Shown here one piece after another: positions 25,437 through 35,977 of a stretch of 64,000 nt of DNA; the first letter of the stretch is position 1; every line of letters starts with the position of its first letter. Below the pieces are notes generated by a model that made no database searches, was not told where the DNA came from, and worked only from the letters and a program-made list of their open reading frames with translations. The stretch is taken from positions 372,001 to 436,000 of the forward strand of contig NZ_BEWM01000002.1 of the NCBI RefSeq assembly GCF_002723935.1, written 5' to 3'. Source of the DNA: Gluconobacter cerinus (GTDB taxonomy: Bacteria > Pseudomonadota > Alphaproteobacteria > Acetobacterales > Acetobacteraceae). The position numbers and the translations under genes were made by a program.

Positions 25437-28164
25437 GGGATGCCGGACGACGGGCTAGAATTTCACGTTTGCCCACATGGTTGGCTGGCCCGATGATGCC
25501 TTCCTTTTCCATCTGGTCAATCAGTTTCGCTGCGCGGTTATAGCCGATCGAGAGATGGCGCTGGATAAAGCTGGTCGAGGCGCGACCTTCCGTCATGACA
25601 ATGTCTACGGCCTGTTCGAACAGGCTGCCTTCACCATCTCCACCGCTTCCGCTGCTGCTCATGCCGCCACCGGAGGAGCCACCTTCTTCATCTTCCCCGG
25701 AGACAACGTCATCGTTGTAGATCGGATCGCCCTTGGAGCGCAGATCTGCCACGACTTCTTCAACTTCATCATCCGCCACAAACGGGCCATGGACACGCGT
25801 AATGCGGCCACCGCCCTGCATGAACAGCATGTCACCCTGACCAAGAAGCTGCTCGGCGCCCTGTTCCTGCAGAATGGTGCGACTGTCGAACTTACTAATG
25901 ACCTGGAAGGAAATACGGGTTGGGAAGTTGGCCTTGATGGTGCCGGTAATTACGTCAACGGACGGACGCTGCGTTGCCATGATGACGTGAATACCAGCAG
26001 CACGCGCCTTCTGCGCAAGACGCTGCACCGCCGTCTCGATTTCCTTGCCCGCGACCATCATCAGGTCAGCCATTTCGTCAATCACCACCACGATATACGG
26101 CAGGTTTTCCAGAGGAACCTGCTGTTCGTCAAAGACGGGCTTGCCTGTTTCAGGATCAAAACCGGTCTGAACGCGGCGGGTGACCATCTCCCCGGATGCC
26201 CGAAGCTGGCTGACGCGTTCGTTGTAGCCGTTGATATTACGGACCTGAAGCTGCGCCATCAGACGATAGCGACGGTCCATCTCCTGCACGGTCCACTTGA
26301 GAGCACTGACAGCCTTTGCCGGTTCCGTCACCACAGGGGTCAGAAGATGCGGAATTCCGTCGTAAATCGACAGTTCCAAGATCTTTGGATCAATCATGAT
26401 CAGACGGCACTCTTCCGGGCTAAGCCGATAGAGCAGTGACAGGATCATGGAGTTGATACCAACGGACTTACCCGATCCAGTCGTACCAGCGACCAGAAGG
26501 TGCGGCATTTTGGCCAGGTCAGTATAGACCGGAACGCCAGCAATATCCTTGCCCAGCGCAATCTGGAGGCGGCCCACGCCATTGGTCCATTCTGGCGTCA
26601 TAAGCAGTTCGGAGAAGAACACCATCTCGCGCTTGGCGTTCGGAACCTCGATACCAATGACATTCCGGCCCGGCACCGTCGCGATACGCACACTGAGAAC
26701 GGAGAGGGAGCGCGCCACGTCATCCGCCAGACCGATCACACGTGACGATCGGATACCCGGAGCCGGTTCAAGCTCATAAAGCGTGACAACCGGGCCTGCG
26801 TGAATGTCGCCAATCGTGCCCTGAACGCCGTAATCCGCCAGAACGCTTTCCAGCAGTCGGGCATTGGACTGAAGCGTTTCCTGCGAGGGACCTGTGGAGG
26901 CGTGTGCAGGCGGTGGGTTCAGCAGAGACAGCGGGGGAAGTTCCCAGCCTGTTGCTGCGGGGGTGCGCGGTGGCATCGGGCGGGCGGCAGGTTGTGGCTG
27001 AGCCGGGCGCTCAGGACGACGCATTCCGAAGAGGCTGCGGCGCTGTTCCGGCTCTGGTGCAGGCGGCTCGATGCTGCTCTGCGGCCCATCTTCATCCGCA
27101 TCGTCTTCAACATGCGAACGCTGGATCGTTTGAACGTTCCGCTGGCGAGCAATTTGCGCCAGTCGTTCCGCATAAGGGTTGGACGGCGCTTCTTCCTCTT
27201 CCGGCACCTGCGGATCTGGGGCCGCGGCGCTGGCAGCTTCTTTCCGCATGACTGCCGGATGCTCGTAAGGATCCTCCGCCGTTTCCATGGGAGGCTGCAT
27301 CCAGCCCGTATTCTGCGGCACGAAAGGAGAAGGGCGCGTGCTTGGGTCGCTCTTGCCGAAGCTACGCCGCAAAAAAGACAGGGGCGCTGCATCTGGTGCT
27401 GGGCTGCTTCCCGTGTTGCCACGCTGGAATTCGTACTGACGCGGGTCGGGAGCAGGACGATCGGACGTCTGCGGGCCGTTCATGCGTCGGGCGAGAGCCA
27501 CGGGCTGGCGGGCCAGCAATGCGGCACCCTGCCCCATGGCGCGCCATTCGCGCCACTGAAGCCCCATGGCAAGTGGCATCAGAATGCCCATCAGGAGCAG
27601 AACAAGAAACACTGCCAGTGCGCTGCCTGCTGAACCCGCTTCAGCATGTGCGGCGTCAAGCAGACGATGTGCACAGGACACGCCCATTTCGCCGCCCAGA
27701 CCAGCTGCTGTCGGCCAGGCCACTTCAAGCCCGGGAATAAGCAGCTGGAGAGTACCGATGAACGTGGCGCCGGCTGGAAGAAGCAGGAGTGCAGCGATAA
27801 TCCGGACGATGGGTGCGCTCATGCCGTGATGGCGAACCATACGCCAGGCCCAGGCCAGCAGCACGACAATCGGCAGACCGCTTCCTAGGCCCAGCCACTG
27901 CACCAGACCATCCGAAATAGTGGCGCCGGTCCGGCCCAGAAGGTTCGTGGGTTCTGTTCCCGTGGACGTATTGAACGACGGATCGTGCGGGTTGAAGCTC
28001 CACAGTGCGATGCCGATGGCAACAGCCGCAATCAGAAAGCCCAGTCCCAGAAGCTCCATGAGGCGGGCGTTCAGCGCACTCCGGAGCTTTGGTGTCATGT
28101 GACGGTCGTGTGCTTCACGAACGATGTTGCGCACTGTGCTGGTCGAACGGCTGAACACGGCCAA
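25426..28164 (-). CDS. ftsK: FtsK DNA translocase
   Basis: A septal DNA pump of up to 912 residues that segregates chromosome termini and activates XerCD. Four N-terminal membrane segments (residues about 35-210), a proline-rich linker (about 220-420), the RecA-like motor with [18 protein letters not shown] (Walker A) and [12 protein letters not shown] (Walker B), and the C-terminal gamma winged helix ([19 protein letters not shown]) that reads KOPS. A Gly/Ser-rich spacer separates motor and gamma. The start is uncertain: TTG at 28164, GTG at 28158 or ATG at 28098 ([10 protein letters not shown]). Confidence 0.95.
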   Translation of the reverse strand: MAVFSRSTSTVRNIVREAHDRHMTPKLRSALNARLMELLGLGFLIAAVAIGIALWSFNPHDPSFNTSTGTEPTNLLGRTGATISDGLVQWLGLGSGLPIVVLLAWAWRMVRHHGMSAPIVRIIAALLLLPAGATFIGTLQLLIPGLEVAWPTAAGLGGEMGVSCAHRLLDAAHAEAGSAGSALAVFLVLLLMGILMPLAMGLQWREWRAMGQGAALLARQPVALARRMNGPQTSDRPAPDPRQYEFQRGNTGSSPAPDAAPLSFLRRSFGKSDPSTRPSPFVPQNTGWMQPPMETAEDPYEHPAVMRKEAASAAAPDPQVPEEEEAPSNPYAERLAQIARQRNVQTIQRSHVEDDADEDGPQSSIEPPAPEPEQRRSLFGMRRPERPAQPQPAARPMPPRTPAATGWELPPLSLLNPPPAHASTGPSQETLQSNARLLESVLADYGVQGTIGDIHAGPVVTLYELEPAPGIRSSRVIGLADDVARSLSVLSVRIATVPGRNVIGIEVPNAKREMVFFSELLMTPEWTNGVGRLQIALGKDIAGVPVYTDLAKMPHLLVAGTTGSGKSVGINSMILSLLYRLSPEECRLIMIDPKILELSIYDGIPHLLTPVVTEPAKAVSALKWTVQEMDRRYRLMAQLQVRNINGYNERVSQLRASGEMVTRRVQTGFDPETGKPVFDEQQVPLENLPYIVVVIDEMADLMMVAGKEIETAVQRLAQKARAAGIHVIMATQRPSVDVITGTIKANFPTRISFQVISKFDSRTILQEQGAEQLLGQGDMLFMQGGGRITRVHGPFVADDEVEEVVADLRSKGDPIYNDDVVSGEDEEGGSSGGGMSSSGSGGDGEGSLFEQAVDIVMTEGRASTSFIQRHLSIGYNRAAKLIDQMEKEGIIGPANHVGKREILARRPASHED

Positions 28165-28251
28165 GTCTCGTCACCCCGTCGGTTTTCTGGATTACGGCTT
28201 TCAGATCAAGACTGAATTATACCTGACAGGCCACTGAATACAGTAGGAAAA

Positions 28252-28851
28252 TTAAGGAACAGTGGATGAATGTCGCCAGATGGTCACCTTTGCCGCGCCG
28301 AATTTCCGGATCACGAGTGGCTCGGCAGGAAGTGTGGGGGAAAAGTGTTCGGAAGGTGGCACAAACGGGGCAAAATCTTCAGTCGCTCCCGTCTCTGCAA
28401 CGATCAGTGCACCTTCAGCAATCCAGCCCCCTCGTGCCAAAGCGCGCAGACCCGATTCGACCAGTGTTTTCCCGTAAGGTGGATCCAGGAAAATCAGCGT
28501 ATGCGGCTCTGTCGCACGGGGCGGATGCGTCACGCTGCAACTCAGCACGCGGGAGATGTCCCGAGCGCGGCAGATATCGAGATTGGCGCGCAGGGCGTTC
28601 AGGGCATTGCGATCCCGCTCGATGAAAGACGCGCGCTGAGCCCCGCGGGACAGGGCTTCCAGGCCCATCGCCCCTGTCCCGGCATAACCGTCCAGAACAA
28701 TGGCCTCTTCAAGCTCATCATGCCCGTACCACGGGGCATGAGCCAGCATGTCAAAGATGGCCTGCCGCGTTCGATCAGATGTGGGGCGCGTCCCTTCTCC
28801 CCGTGGGGCCATAAGTGCACGGCCCTTGTTCTCTCCGCCAACAATCCGCAT
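28252..28851 (-). CDS. rsmD: 16S rRNA (guanine-966 N2) methyltransferase
   Basis: A 199-residue SAM-dependent methyltransferase. Visible are MRIVGGENKGRALMAP at the N-terminus, the SAM pocket VLDGYAGTGAMGLEALSRGA and the catalytic FLDPPYGKTLVESGL. It methylates G966 of 16S rRNA during 30S assembly. It starts three bases after the rluB stop on the same strand, so it is the second rRNA modification gene of one unit, and it is followed at short distance by ftsK. Confidence 0.93.
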   Translation of the reverse strand: MRIVGGENKGRALMAPRGEGTRPTSDRTRQAIFDMLAHAPWYGHDELEEAIVLDGYAGTGAMGLEALSRGAQRASFIERDRNALNALRANLDICRARDISRVLSCSVTHPPRATEPHTLIFLDPPYGKTLVESGLRALARGGWIAEGALIVAETGATEDFAPFVPPSEHFSPTLPAEPLVIRKFGAAKVTIWRHSSTVP

Positions 28852-28854
28852 GAA

Positions 28855-29640
28855 TCAGCGGGTCCGCTTGCGGGTTGGAGCAGGTAGATCGGGGATCTGC
28901 TCGCGCAGCGTCTTCCCGTTGACTTCCTCAAGCTCACGCGCCTTCAGGGAGCCGAGCTGAAACGGACCATACGACAGACGGATCAGACGGCTCACATGAA
29001 GGTTCAGTCCGCGCATGACCTGACGGATTTCACGGTTTTTGCCTTCACGCAAAGAGACGGTCAGCCAGGAGTTGTCACCCTTGACGGAATCCAGTTCGGC
29101 TTCGATCGAGCCGTAACGGATGCCTTCAAATTCAAAACCATCGACCAGAGAGGCCAGACGTCTCTCGTCCACCATGCCAAAGACCCGCACACGATAACGG
29201 CGGACCCAGGCATTGCCGGGCAGCTCCAGACGACGTGCCAGTTCGCCATCGTTTGTCAGCAGCAGCAGACCTTCGGAATTGATATCCAGTCGGCCGACGC
29301 TGATAACACGCGGCATTCCCTCAGGCAGGGAGTCAAAAACTGTCCGGCGTTCCTGCGGGTCACGATGCGTGGTCAGAAGGCCGTCAGGCTTGTGATAACG
29401 CCACAGACGGGTACGCTCGGGATTATCCACGGGCTTACCGTCAACCAGCACGATATCACCCGGCTGAACGAATGTCGCGGGATGCGTGACGGGCTGGCCG
29501 TCCATCTTGATCCGGCCGTCTTCGATCATGCGTTCCACGTCACGACGGCTGGCAACGCCAGCGCGCGCAAGGAACTTCGCGATGCGTTCGCCTCTTGGGC
29601 CGTCGGATGTTTCAGGGGTCGGGTTAAGTTCTTCGGTCAT
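28855..29640 (-). CDS. rluB: Pseudouridine synthase RluB-type
   Basis: A 261-residue enzyme of the RsuA/RluB family. An S4 RNA-binding domain (RIAKFLARAGVASRRDVERMI) precedes the catalytic domain with the aspartate in VGRLDINSEGLLLLTNDG and the motif REGKNREIRQVMRGL. Its expected product is pseudouridine 2605 in 23S rRNA. The C-terminus is basic (PTRKRTR). The ATG overlaps the stop of the upstream amidotransferase gene (ATGA). Confidence 0.92.
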   Translation of the reverse strand: MTEELNPTPETSDGPRGERIAKFLARAGVASRRDVERMIEDGRIKMDGQPVTHPATFVQPGDIVLVDGKPVDNPERTRLWRYHKPDGLLTTHRDPQERRTVFDSLPEGMPRVISVGRLDINSEGLLLLTNDGELARRLELPGNAWVRRYRVRVFGMVDERRLASLVDGFEFEGIRYGSIEAELDSVKGDNSWLTVSLREGKNREIRQVMRGLNLHVSRLIRLSYGPFQLGSLKARELEEVNGKTLREQIPDLPAPTRKRTR

Positions 29641-30365
29641 CGTGCTGCTGCCTCCACCAGCGCCGCATACAGGCGACGGTCGCCGGGGTCGAGGGTGAAT
29701 TCAGGATGCCACTGTACACCAATGGCGAATTTTGCGTCGTCCAGTTCGATTGCTTCGATCACACCGTCCGCCGCAACAGCCGAGATTTTTGCTCTTCCTG
29801 CCGTCCGCACAGCCTGATGGTGGGACGAATTGACGTGCATGATCTCGGTGTCAACAATGCGGGCCAGGCGGGTGCCAGCCACAAGAGAAACCGTATGCCC
29901 GGGTTCATGGCGGGGATTGGGCTGCTCGTGTTCCAGTTCGGGTGGAAGATGCTGGATCAGCGTACCGCCCGCATTCACGGCCATAAGTTGCATGCCACCA
30001 CAGATTCCCAGAACAGGAATATCCCGCTTGAGCGCAGCACGCAGAAGGGCAAGCTCGGCAGATGTTCTGGCGGGACGGGGCGTGGTCAGAGGATGAGGTT
30101 CTTCCCCATACAGCGCAGGATCAACATCAAACGCGCCGCCAGTGATAACGAGGGCGTCCAGGCGCTCTACCATCGCTTCCGCGTTCCCCACATACCCCAG
30201 GCAGACTGGTAAGCCGCCAGCGCCACTGAGGGCTGTGAGATAATTTTCCCGCAAGGCATGATAAGGATAGCGAGAAAATTGTCCCGAACTGCCAGGCTCA
30301 TGATCGAGTGTAAGACCAATGAGCGGAGCAGTGTTCCGGGAAGGGGATGGACGGGCGGTGGTCAT
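29637..30365 (-). CDS. Class I glutamine amidotransferase-like peptidase (PuuD type)
   Basis: A 242-residue C26-family protein like gamma-glutamyl-gamma-aminobutyrate hydrolase. The nucleophile is in LGICGGMQLMAVNAGGTL and the His-Glu pair in GVQWHPEF; the N-terminus has IGLTLDHEP and DALVITGGAFDVDPALYGE, typical of the family. It hydrolyses gamma-glutamyl amides in polyamine breakdown; other substrates are possible since no other puu gene is near. The ATG at 30365 fits the family; a long extension to 30764 runs through tadA and is rejected. It is coupled to rluB. Confidence 0.85.
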   Translation of the reverse strand: MTTARPSPSRNTAPLIGLTLDHEPGSSGQFSRYPYHALRENYLTALSGAGGLPVCLGYVGNAEAMVERLDALVITGGAFDVDPALYGEEPHPLTTPRPARTSAELALLRAALKRDIPVLGICGGMQLMAVNAGGTLIQHLPPELEHEQPNPRHEPGHTVSLVAGTRLARIVDTEIMHVNSSHHQAVRTAGRAKISAVAADGVIEAIELDDAKFAIGVQWHPEFTLDPGDRRLYAALVEAAAR

Positions 30366-30383
30366 ACACCCCATCATCGCATC

Positions 30384-30848
30384 ATGATTCAGGCCGATAC
30401 AAGCCGCGCCATGCAGATGGCTCTTGATGCCGCAGACGAAGCGGCCCGACAGGGTGAAGTTCCCGTGGGGGCGGTTGTGCTGGATGCGGCGGGAGATGTC
30501 GTGTCCGTGGCGCGCAACCGCGTAGAGGAACTGTATGACGCCTCTGCCCATGCTGAACTCTTGGCCATGCGTGCCGCAGCAGTGAAGCTTGGCTCGCCGC
30601 GCCTGACAGGATGTACGCTTGTTGTCACGCTGGAACCCTGCCCGATGTGCGCGGGCGCCATTGTGCATTTCAGGTGCGAGCGTGTCGTGTTCGGTGCTTA
30701 TGATCCCAAAGGTGGCGGGGTCGAACATGGTCCGCGTGTGTTTGAACGGCCGACCTGCCTGCACAGACCGGAAGTGATCGGCGGACTACGCGAACGGGAA
30801 GCTGCTCTTCAGCTCAGGACATTCTTCCAGCGCCTGCGGAAAGGGTGA
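30384..30848 (+). CDS. tadA: tRNA-specific adenosine deaminase
   Basis: A 154-residue zinc deaminase that makes inosine at the wobble position of tRNA-Arg. The zinc and proton-shuttle motif is ASAHAELLAM and the two cysteines are in LEPCPMCAGAI. The N-terminal AADEAARQGEVPVGAVV is typical. The ATG at 30384 is only 18 bases from the start of the divergent amidotransferase, and no ribosome-binding site precedes it. The transcript may therefore be leaderless, or begin inside the opposing gene. A longer reading frame from 30258 exists but lies antisense within that gene. Confidence 0.92.
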   Translation: MIQADTSRAMQMALDAADEAARQGEVPVGAVVLDAAGDVVSVARNRVEELYDASAHAELLAMRAAAVKLGSPRLTGCTLVVTLEPCPMCAGAIVHFRCERVVFGAYDPKGGGVEHGPRVFERPTCLHRPEVIGGLREREAALQLRTFFQRLRKG

Positions 30849-30961
30849 CAAACAAAGACTTACGGATGTTTCACCTCCCGGTCAGCTTGGTGAATGGGAA
30901 CGCAGTGCATAGTGCGGACTTATAACGACCGAACCGTTCTTCTGTAACAATCGGGACTGAC

Positions 30962-32485
30962 ATGACCACACGCTTCCGCGCTTCCCTTGCTGCCCTCGCT
31001 GCCACGACCTTTCTGGTCGCCGCTCCCGCTGCCATGGCGGATAACGGAGCCATCAAGCCGCAAACCAATGTTCAGGCGCTGCCCAACTTCGTCACTCTTG
31101 TGAAGCAGGTGAAGCCTGCCGTTGTTTCCATCACGGCACACATCAAGGCCGATGTTGCCGAGCAGGAAGAGAACGGCCCAGGCGGTGATGGCGGCGGAAT
31201 GCAGGGCTCGCCTTTCCCGTTTCCCTTCCCGTTCCAGATGATGCCGCAGCAACAGCAGCAGAACCGCACGGTGGAAGCTCGCGGATCAGGCTTCATCATC
31301 TCGGCTGATGGTTATGTCGTGACCAACAACCACGTTGTGAATGGCGCCACGAAGGTGACGGTCACGCTGGATGACGGGACCACATTGCAGGCCAAGATCA
31401 TTGGCCGCGATCCGAAGACGGACGTGGCTCTTCTGCGTGTGAAGCCAACAGGCAAACTGCCGTTCATTGACCTCGGTGATTCTGATGATGTCCAGCCGGG
31501 CGAATGGGTCGTTGCCGTCGGCAATCCCTACGGTCTTGGCGGAACCGTGACGGCAGGTATCGTCTCGGCTCTGGGCCGTGATCTGCATTCCGGCGCGTAT
31601 AACGATTTCATTCAGGTTGATGCGCCGATCAACCACGGCAACTCCGGTGGCCCGCTGTTCACGCAAGATGGCAAGGTCGTGGGCATCAACTCCATGATCA
31701 TTTCGCCGAACGGTGGTGGCTCAATCGGTATCGGCTTTGCCATTCCGTCCAACACGGTGCGATCTGTCGTCGATCAGCTTGAAAAGACGGGTCATGTGAC
31801 GCGTGGCTATTTCGGCATCGAGGGGCAGGATATTTCTCCGACGATGGCTCAGGCGCTCAACCTGAAGTCCCCGGAGCCCGGTGCTCCGCCGCATGGTACG
31901 CTGGTGGCGTCCGTCTCCAAGGGTAGCCCGGCTGAAAAGGCTGGTATCAAGAGCGGTGACGTCATCCTGACGCTGAATGGCCATCCGGTGAAGAACGGCC
32001 ATGATCTGGCTGTGAAGGTTGTCTCCATTGCACCAGGAACAGACGCTACGGTGAACCTGCTGCGTGACGGCAAGCCGATGGATGTGAAGTTCACGGTGGG
32101 TAACCTTGCCAACCAGGATCATGGCAGTGGCGGTGCAGATAGCAGCCAGTCCGCCGGTGCTGGCAAGCTTGGTGTGTCTCTGGCATCCCTGACGCCGCGC
32201 GCCCGACAGGAACTGGGCTTGGATGACAGCGTGCAGGGCGCCGTCGTTGCTGACGTTGTTCAGGGTTCTCCGGCTGATCAGTCTGGCATTCGTCCGGGCG
32301 ACATTATTGTGGCCGTGGGAAATCACGTCACGCCGTCTCCGAAGGCTGTGGTAGCGCAGGTGCGTGACGCTCTGTCTCGCAAGCAGCCCCCTCTGCTACG
32401 CATCCTGCGTGACGGGCAGCAGCTCTTTGTTGCTGTCTCGCCTGATGGTTCGGATGATGGCAGCTCCGGCGACGATCTCCAGTAA
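30962..32485 (+). CDS. DegP/HtrA periplasmic serine protease Do
   Basis: A 507-residue exported protease and chaperone. The signal peptide spans residues 1-26 (cleavage after APAAMA). The catalytic triad is His in VVTNNHVVNG, Asp in DPKTDVALLRV and Ser in GNSGGPLF. Two PDZ domains follow (TLVASVSKGSPAEKAGIKSG and VVADVVQGSPADQSGIRPG). An unusual FPFPFPFQ then glutamine-rich linker precedes the protease domain in the usual LA-loop position. It degrades or refolds damaged periplasmic proteins. It is followed by a strong terminator. Confidence 0.93.
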   Translation: MTTRFRASLAALAATTFLVAAPAAMADNGAIKPQTNVQALPNFVTLVKQVKPAVVSITAHIKADVAEQEENGPGGDGGGMQGSPFPFPFPFQMMPQQQQQNRTVEARGSGFIISADGYVVTNNHVVNGATKVTVTLDDGTTLQAKIIGRDPKTDVALLRVKPTGKLPFIDLGDSDDVQPGEWVVAVGNPYGLGGTVTAGIVSALGRDLHSGAYNDFIQVDAPINHGNSGGPLFTQDGKVVGINSMIISPNGGGSIGIGFAIPSNTVRSVVDQLEKTGHVTRGYFGIEGQDISPTMAQALNLKSPEPGAPPHGTLVASVSKGSPAEKAGIKSGDVILTLNGHPVKNGHDLAVKVVSIAPGTDATVNLLRDGKPMDVKFTVGNLANQDHGSGGADSSQSAGAGKLGVSLASLTPRARQELGLDDSVQGAVVADVVQGSPADQSGIRPGDIIVAVGNHVTPSPKAVVAQVRDALSRKQPPLLRILRDGQQLFVAVSPDGSDDGSSGDDLQ

Positions 32486-32511
32486 TTCTCGTATCGGGTT
32501 TTACGAAACAG

Positions 32512-32543
32512 AGCGGGGGGACAGATGTCTCCCCGCTTTTTTT
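32512..32543 (+). terminator. Rho-independent terminator after the DegP gene
   Basis: AGCGGGG and CCCCGCT pair around GGACAGATGTCT, followed by a run of seven T residues. Confidence 0.9.
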
Positions 32544-32675
32544 ATGGTTGCCACAAGGGAAGGCGTCAGAGTTCTGTAACTGGACAGAAGGCCCGAGATA
32601 AGTTTTTCTGAGCCGCAATTGGCGTTCGTGCGTTACGGTCGCTTAAAACGCGGATCTGTTAAGGATTTTGGATTA

Positions 32676-34322
32676 ATGGCCAATATCAGCCCCCTCGCCG
32701 GAAAAACGCTCGATCAGTCGCAGTTGACGGATATATCGGCCCTGATTGCCGCTTATTATGATCGCAAGCCGGACGTCTCCATCCCAACCCAGCGTGTTTC
32801 GTTCGGTACTTCCGGACACCGTGGTTCGTCTTTCCATACCAGCTTCAACGAAGGCCATATCCTCGCTATCTGTGAAGCAATCTGTCGGTATCGCAAGGCG
32901 GAAGGCATCGATGGTCCGCTCTTCATTGGCATTGACTCGCACGCCCTGTCGGCCCCTGCACAGCGCTCGGCCATTGAGGTTTTCGCGGCCCACGACATTG
33001 ATGTCCGCATTGACCAGAACGATGGCTACACGCCGACGCCCGTCATTTCCCACGCCATTCTGACCTACAACAAGGGCCGCACGACGGGTCTGGCCGATGG
33101 TGTGGTTGTCACGCCGTCCCATAACCCGCCGACGGATGGTGGCTTCAAGTACAATCCGACGAACGGTGGTCCGGCAGATACGGCCGTGACGAAAGCCATT
33201 CAGGATATGGCGAATGACCTGCTGGCGGATGGCCTGAAGGACGTAAAGCGCCTGCCTTACGACGAAGCCAAGAACGCACCGTCCATCAAGCGCTATGATT
33301 ACGTCACGCCGTATGTGGCCGATCTGGAAAACGTCATCGACATGGCGGCCATCCGTGATGCGGGCGTGAAGATTGGTATTGATCCGCTGGGTGGCGCTGC
33401 CGTTGGCTACTGGAAGCCCATCGTCGAGAAGTACGGCCTGAACGCTACGATCGTCAGCGATGTCGTGGACCCGCAGTTTGCGTTCATGACGGCAGACTGG
33501 GACGGGCAGATCCGTATGGACTGTTCTTCGCCGTATGCCATGGCGCGTCTCATCAAGATGGGCCAGGATTTTGACGTCGCGTTCGCCAATGACACGGATG
33601 CAGACCGTCATGGCATCGTGGCCATGCCGGATGGCTTGATGAACCCGAACCACTATCTGGCTGTGGCGGTTTCGTACCTGTTCCAGAACCGCCCCGAGTG
33701 GAAGCCTGATCTCGGTGTCGGCAAGACGCTGGTGAGCAGTGGTCTGATTGATCGCGTTGTCGCGGATATGGGCCGTAAACTGGTCGAGGTGCCGGTCGGC
33801 CTGAAATGGTTCGTGCCGGGCCTGATGGATGGCTCGCTAGGCTTTGGCGGCGAGGAAAGTGCAGGCGCAACTTTCCTGCGTCGTGATGGTTCAGTCTGGA
33901 CGACCGACAAGGACGGCCTCATTCTCGGTCTTCTTGCTGCGGAAATTACAGCCAAGACGGGCAAGAACCCGAGCCAGCATTATCACGAGATCATCGCTCG
34001 CCTCGGCACGCCGTACTATGCGCGGATCGACGCGGCGGCGAACCCGGAGCAGAAGGCCAAGCTCAGCAAGCTGGCGCCTGAGCAGTTCCCGCTTGAAGAA
34101 CTGGCTGGTGACAAGATCATTGCCAAGCTGACGAAAGCACCGGGTAATGGCGCGGCGATCGGTGGCCTAAAGGTTGTGACGGAAAACGGTTGGTTCGCAG
34201 CCCGTCCGTCCGGCACGGAAGATGTTTATAAAATCTATGCCGAGAGCTTTAAAAGCCCAGCGCACCTGAAGGCCATTCAGGACGAGGCTCAGGCTGCAAT
34301 TTCCAAAGTCTTTGCGTCTTGA
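32676..34322 (+). CDS. pgm: Phosphoglucomutase (alpha-D-glucose)
   Basis: A 548-residue alpha-D-phosphohexomutase of the E. coli Pgm class, interconverting glucose-1-phosphate and glucose-6-phosphate. The N-terminal [11 protein letters not shown], the phosphoserine loop [13 protein letters not shown], the magnesium site [10 protein letters not shown], the sugar loop [15 protein letters not shown] and the phosphate loop [13 protein letters not shown] are all present. It feeds UDP-glucose for polysaccharide and trehalose synthesis. TAAGGA lies ten bases before ATG 32676, while the earlier in-frame start at 32619 lacks support. Confidence 0.95.
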   Translation: MANISPLAGKTLDQSQLTDISALIAAYYDRKPDVSIPTQRVSFGTSGHRGSSFHTSFNEGHILAICEAICRYRKAEGIDGPLFIGIDSHALSAPAQRSAIEVFAAHDIDVRIDQNDGYTPTPVISHAILTYNKGRTTGLADGVVVTPSHNPPTDGGFKYNPTNGGPADTAVTKAIQDMANDLLADGLKDVKRLPYDEAKNAPSIKRYDYVTPYVADLENVIDMAAIRDAGVKIGIDPLGGAAVGYWKPIVEKYGLNATIVSDVVDPQFAFMTADWDGQIRMDCSSPYAMARLIKMGQDFDVAFANDTDADRHGIVAMPDGLMNPNHYLAVAVSYLFQNRPEWKPDLGVGKTLVSSGLIDRVVADMGRKLVEVPVGLKWFVPGLMDGSLGFGGEESAGATFLRRDGSVWTTDKDGLILGLLAAEITAKTGKNPSQHYHEIIARLGTPYYARIDAAANPEQKAKLSKLAPEQFPLEELAGDKIIAKLTKAPGNGAAIGGLKVVTENGWFAARPSGTEDVYKIYAESFKSPAHLKAIQDEAQAAISKVFAS

Positions 34323-34356
34323 AGGTGTTGCCCTCACAAGCGCAGTAACAACATTG

Positions 34357-34390
34357 GGCCACCATCTTTAACAAGATGGTGGCCTTTTTT
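34357..34390 (+). terminator. Strong rho-independent terminator after pgm
   Basis: GGCCACCATCTT and AAGATGGTGGCC form a perfect 12-bp stem with loop TAAC, followed by six T residues. It also lies just after the convergent hflX stop. Confidence 0.95.
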
Positions 34391-34433
34391 GTGGAACGTC
34401 TTTCCCGCCCGGTCAGAAAGGCAGCACGGGCCT

Positions 34434-35786
34434 TTATTTTGCCGAAAGGCTTCGATGCAACCGTGCAATGGCACCTGGCAGGCCGCGGATTTTCAGAATA
34501 CGGCCTGTCTCGTCGTGATCTTCGGACAGGACGCGGGCGCTCTCGTAAATCTCGCCAATCAGCCCCTGTTTCGAGTAGGGCAGTACCAGAACATCATCGA
34601 CCATTTTCGTCTCGAAGAAGGCGATCAGGCTTTCCCGTAAAGCGCTGACATCGTCTGGCCGATGGGCAGACAATGGAATGGCGTCGGGATGCTTTTCCAG
34701 CAGTTCAGCGCGCCGGGGGTCATCCACCTTATCCATTTTGTTCAGAACAAGCCGGGATGGCACAATATCCGCCCCGATTTCATGCAGAACACTGCGGCTA
34801 ACCTCAAGCTGTGCTTCGTAAGTCGGGTCCGAGGCATCTACGACAAACAGCAGTAGTGACGCTTCCAGCGCTTCAGACAGCGTGGAGCGGAACGAGGCGA
34901 CCAGATCATGGGGGAGCTGTTTGATGAAGCCCACCGTGTCGGACACAAGAATACGCGGACGTGTCTCGGGCTGAAGTGTCCGGACTGTCGTATCGAGCGT
35001 AGCGAAGAGCTTGTCCTGCACCAGAACTTCGCTACCGGTGAGCGCGCGCATCAGGGAGGACTTGCCAGCGTTGGTGTAACCCACCAGCGCGACGCGGAGC
35101 TGATCCCGGCGTGCAGAACGCCGGTTATCGCTATCGCGTTGTACGGCTTCAAGCTGGGTTTTCAGCTCGGCCAGCCGGTCCCGGATCTTGCGGCGATCAA
35201 GCGACAGATTGGTTTCACCAGCCCCAGGCCCCTGCTGTCTGCCGCCACCATTCGAAGATTCCCGCAGGCGTGGTGCAACATATTTCAGCCGCGCCATCTC
35301 CACCTGAAGCTTTGCTTCGCGGGTGTTGGCGTGACGATGGAAAATTTCAACAATGACACCCGTACGATCCAGCACCTGTGCGCCGGTAGCGCGTTCGAGA
35401 TTGCGGATCTGACTGGGTGTCAGTTCGTGGTCAACAATGACAAATTCTGGCTTGCGGGGGCCATCTGAGTCTTCTTCATCGGGCTCTGATGCTTCAACGG
35501 TGCCCTCAAAGCGTTTGCGGGCTTTTGTCATCGGGGTCTTGACCATCGGTGTGATGATCCCGCGGCCGCCGGTAATGTCTGCGAGCTCTTCCAGCTTGCC
35601 AGCACCAAGGAGCGACGCAGCACCCGTACCTTCGCGCTTTTGCGAGACGGACCCGATGACGTCATAGCCAAGGGTTTTGACCAGTCTCCCCAGTTCTTCC
35701 AGGCTGGCTTCGTGTGCGACGTCATCAACGTCAGGGGTCTGGATGCCGACGAGAACGGCGAGCGGAATGGGGAGCTTTGTTTCCAT
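34434..35786 (-). CDS. hflX: Ribosome-associated GTPase HflX
   Basis: A 450-residue GTPase that binds the 50S subunit and splits stalled ribosomes under stress. The N-terminal domain has the GLELGR-like QKREGTGAASLLGAGKLEEL and HELTPSQIRNLERATGAQVLDRTGVI, and the G domain has LVGYTNAGKSSLMRAL (G1), SDTVGFIKQLP (G3) and NKMDKV (G4). An acidic insert (SEPDEEDSDG) lies at about residue 100. AAGGG precedes the ATG. In many proteobacteria hflX follows hfq; no hfq is here, so it stands alone. Confidence 0.94.
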   Translation of the reverse strand: METKLPIPLAVLVGIQTPDVDDVAHEASLEELGRLVKTLGYDVIGSVSQKREGTGAASLLGAGKLEELADITGGRGIITPMVKTPMTKARKRFEGTVEASEPDEEDSDGPRKPEFVIVDHELTPSQIRNLERATGAQVLDRTGVIVEIFHRHANTREAKLQVEMARLKYVAPRLRESSNGGGRQQGPGAGETNLSLDRRKIRDRLAELKTQLEAVQRDSDNRRSARRDQLRVALVGYTNAGKSSLMRALTGSEVLVQDKLFATLDTTVRTLQPETRPRILVSDTVGFIKQLPHDLVASFRSTLSEALEASLLLFVVDASDPTYEAQLEVSRSVLHEIGADIVPSRLVLNKMDKVDDPRRAELLEKHPDAIPLSAHRPDDVSALRESLIAFFETKMVDDVLVLPYSKQGLIGEIYESARVLSEDHDETGRILKIRGLPGAIARLHRSLSAK

Positions 35787-35977
35787 TCGCCCTTACATAG
35801 CACGGATTATGACAACGCCATCGAAATGCATGGACGGCGTGACTCACTGTTTCGATGGCGCGGAACACGACGCATTTTCTGCACGTTTCTGACGAAGTTT
35901 GTTGTCTGGGACTGGGGGGTGCGGCATGAGAAGGCACAATCAGAAACCACCCCTTTGCCGTCAGCAGGTCCGTACAG

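Noticed and set aside
25477-26439. 320-aa open frame antisense to ftsK
   Set aside because: Composition is typical of a shadow frame; FtsK motifs cover the same region on the minus strand.
30366-30764. Extension of the amidotransferase through tadA
   Set aside because: The extra residues have no family similarity and lie antisense to tadA.
32673-33653. 326-aa open frame antisense to pgm
   Set aside because: No motif or ribosome-binding site, and pgm is unambiguous on the other strand.
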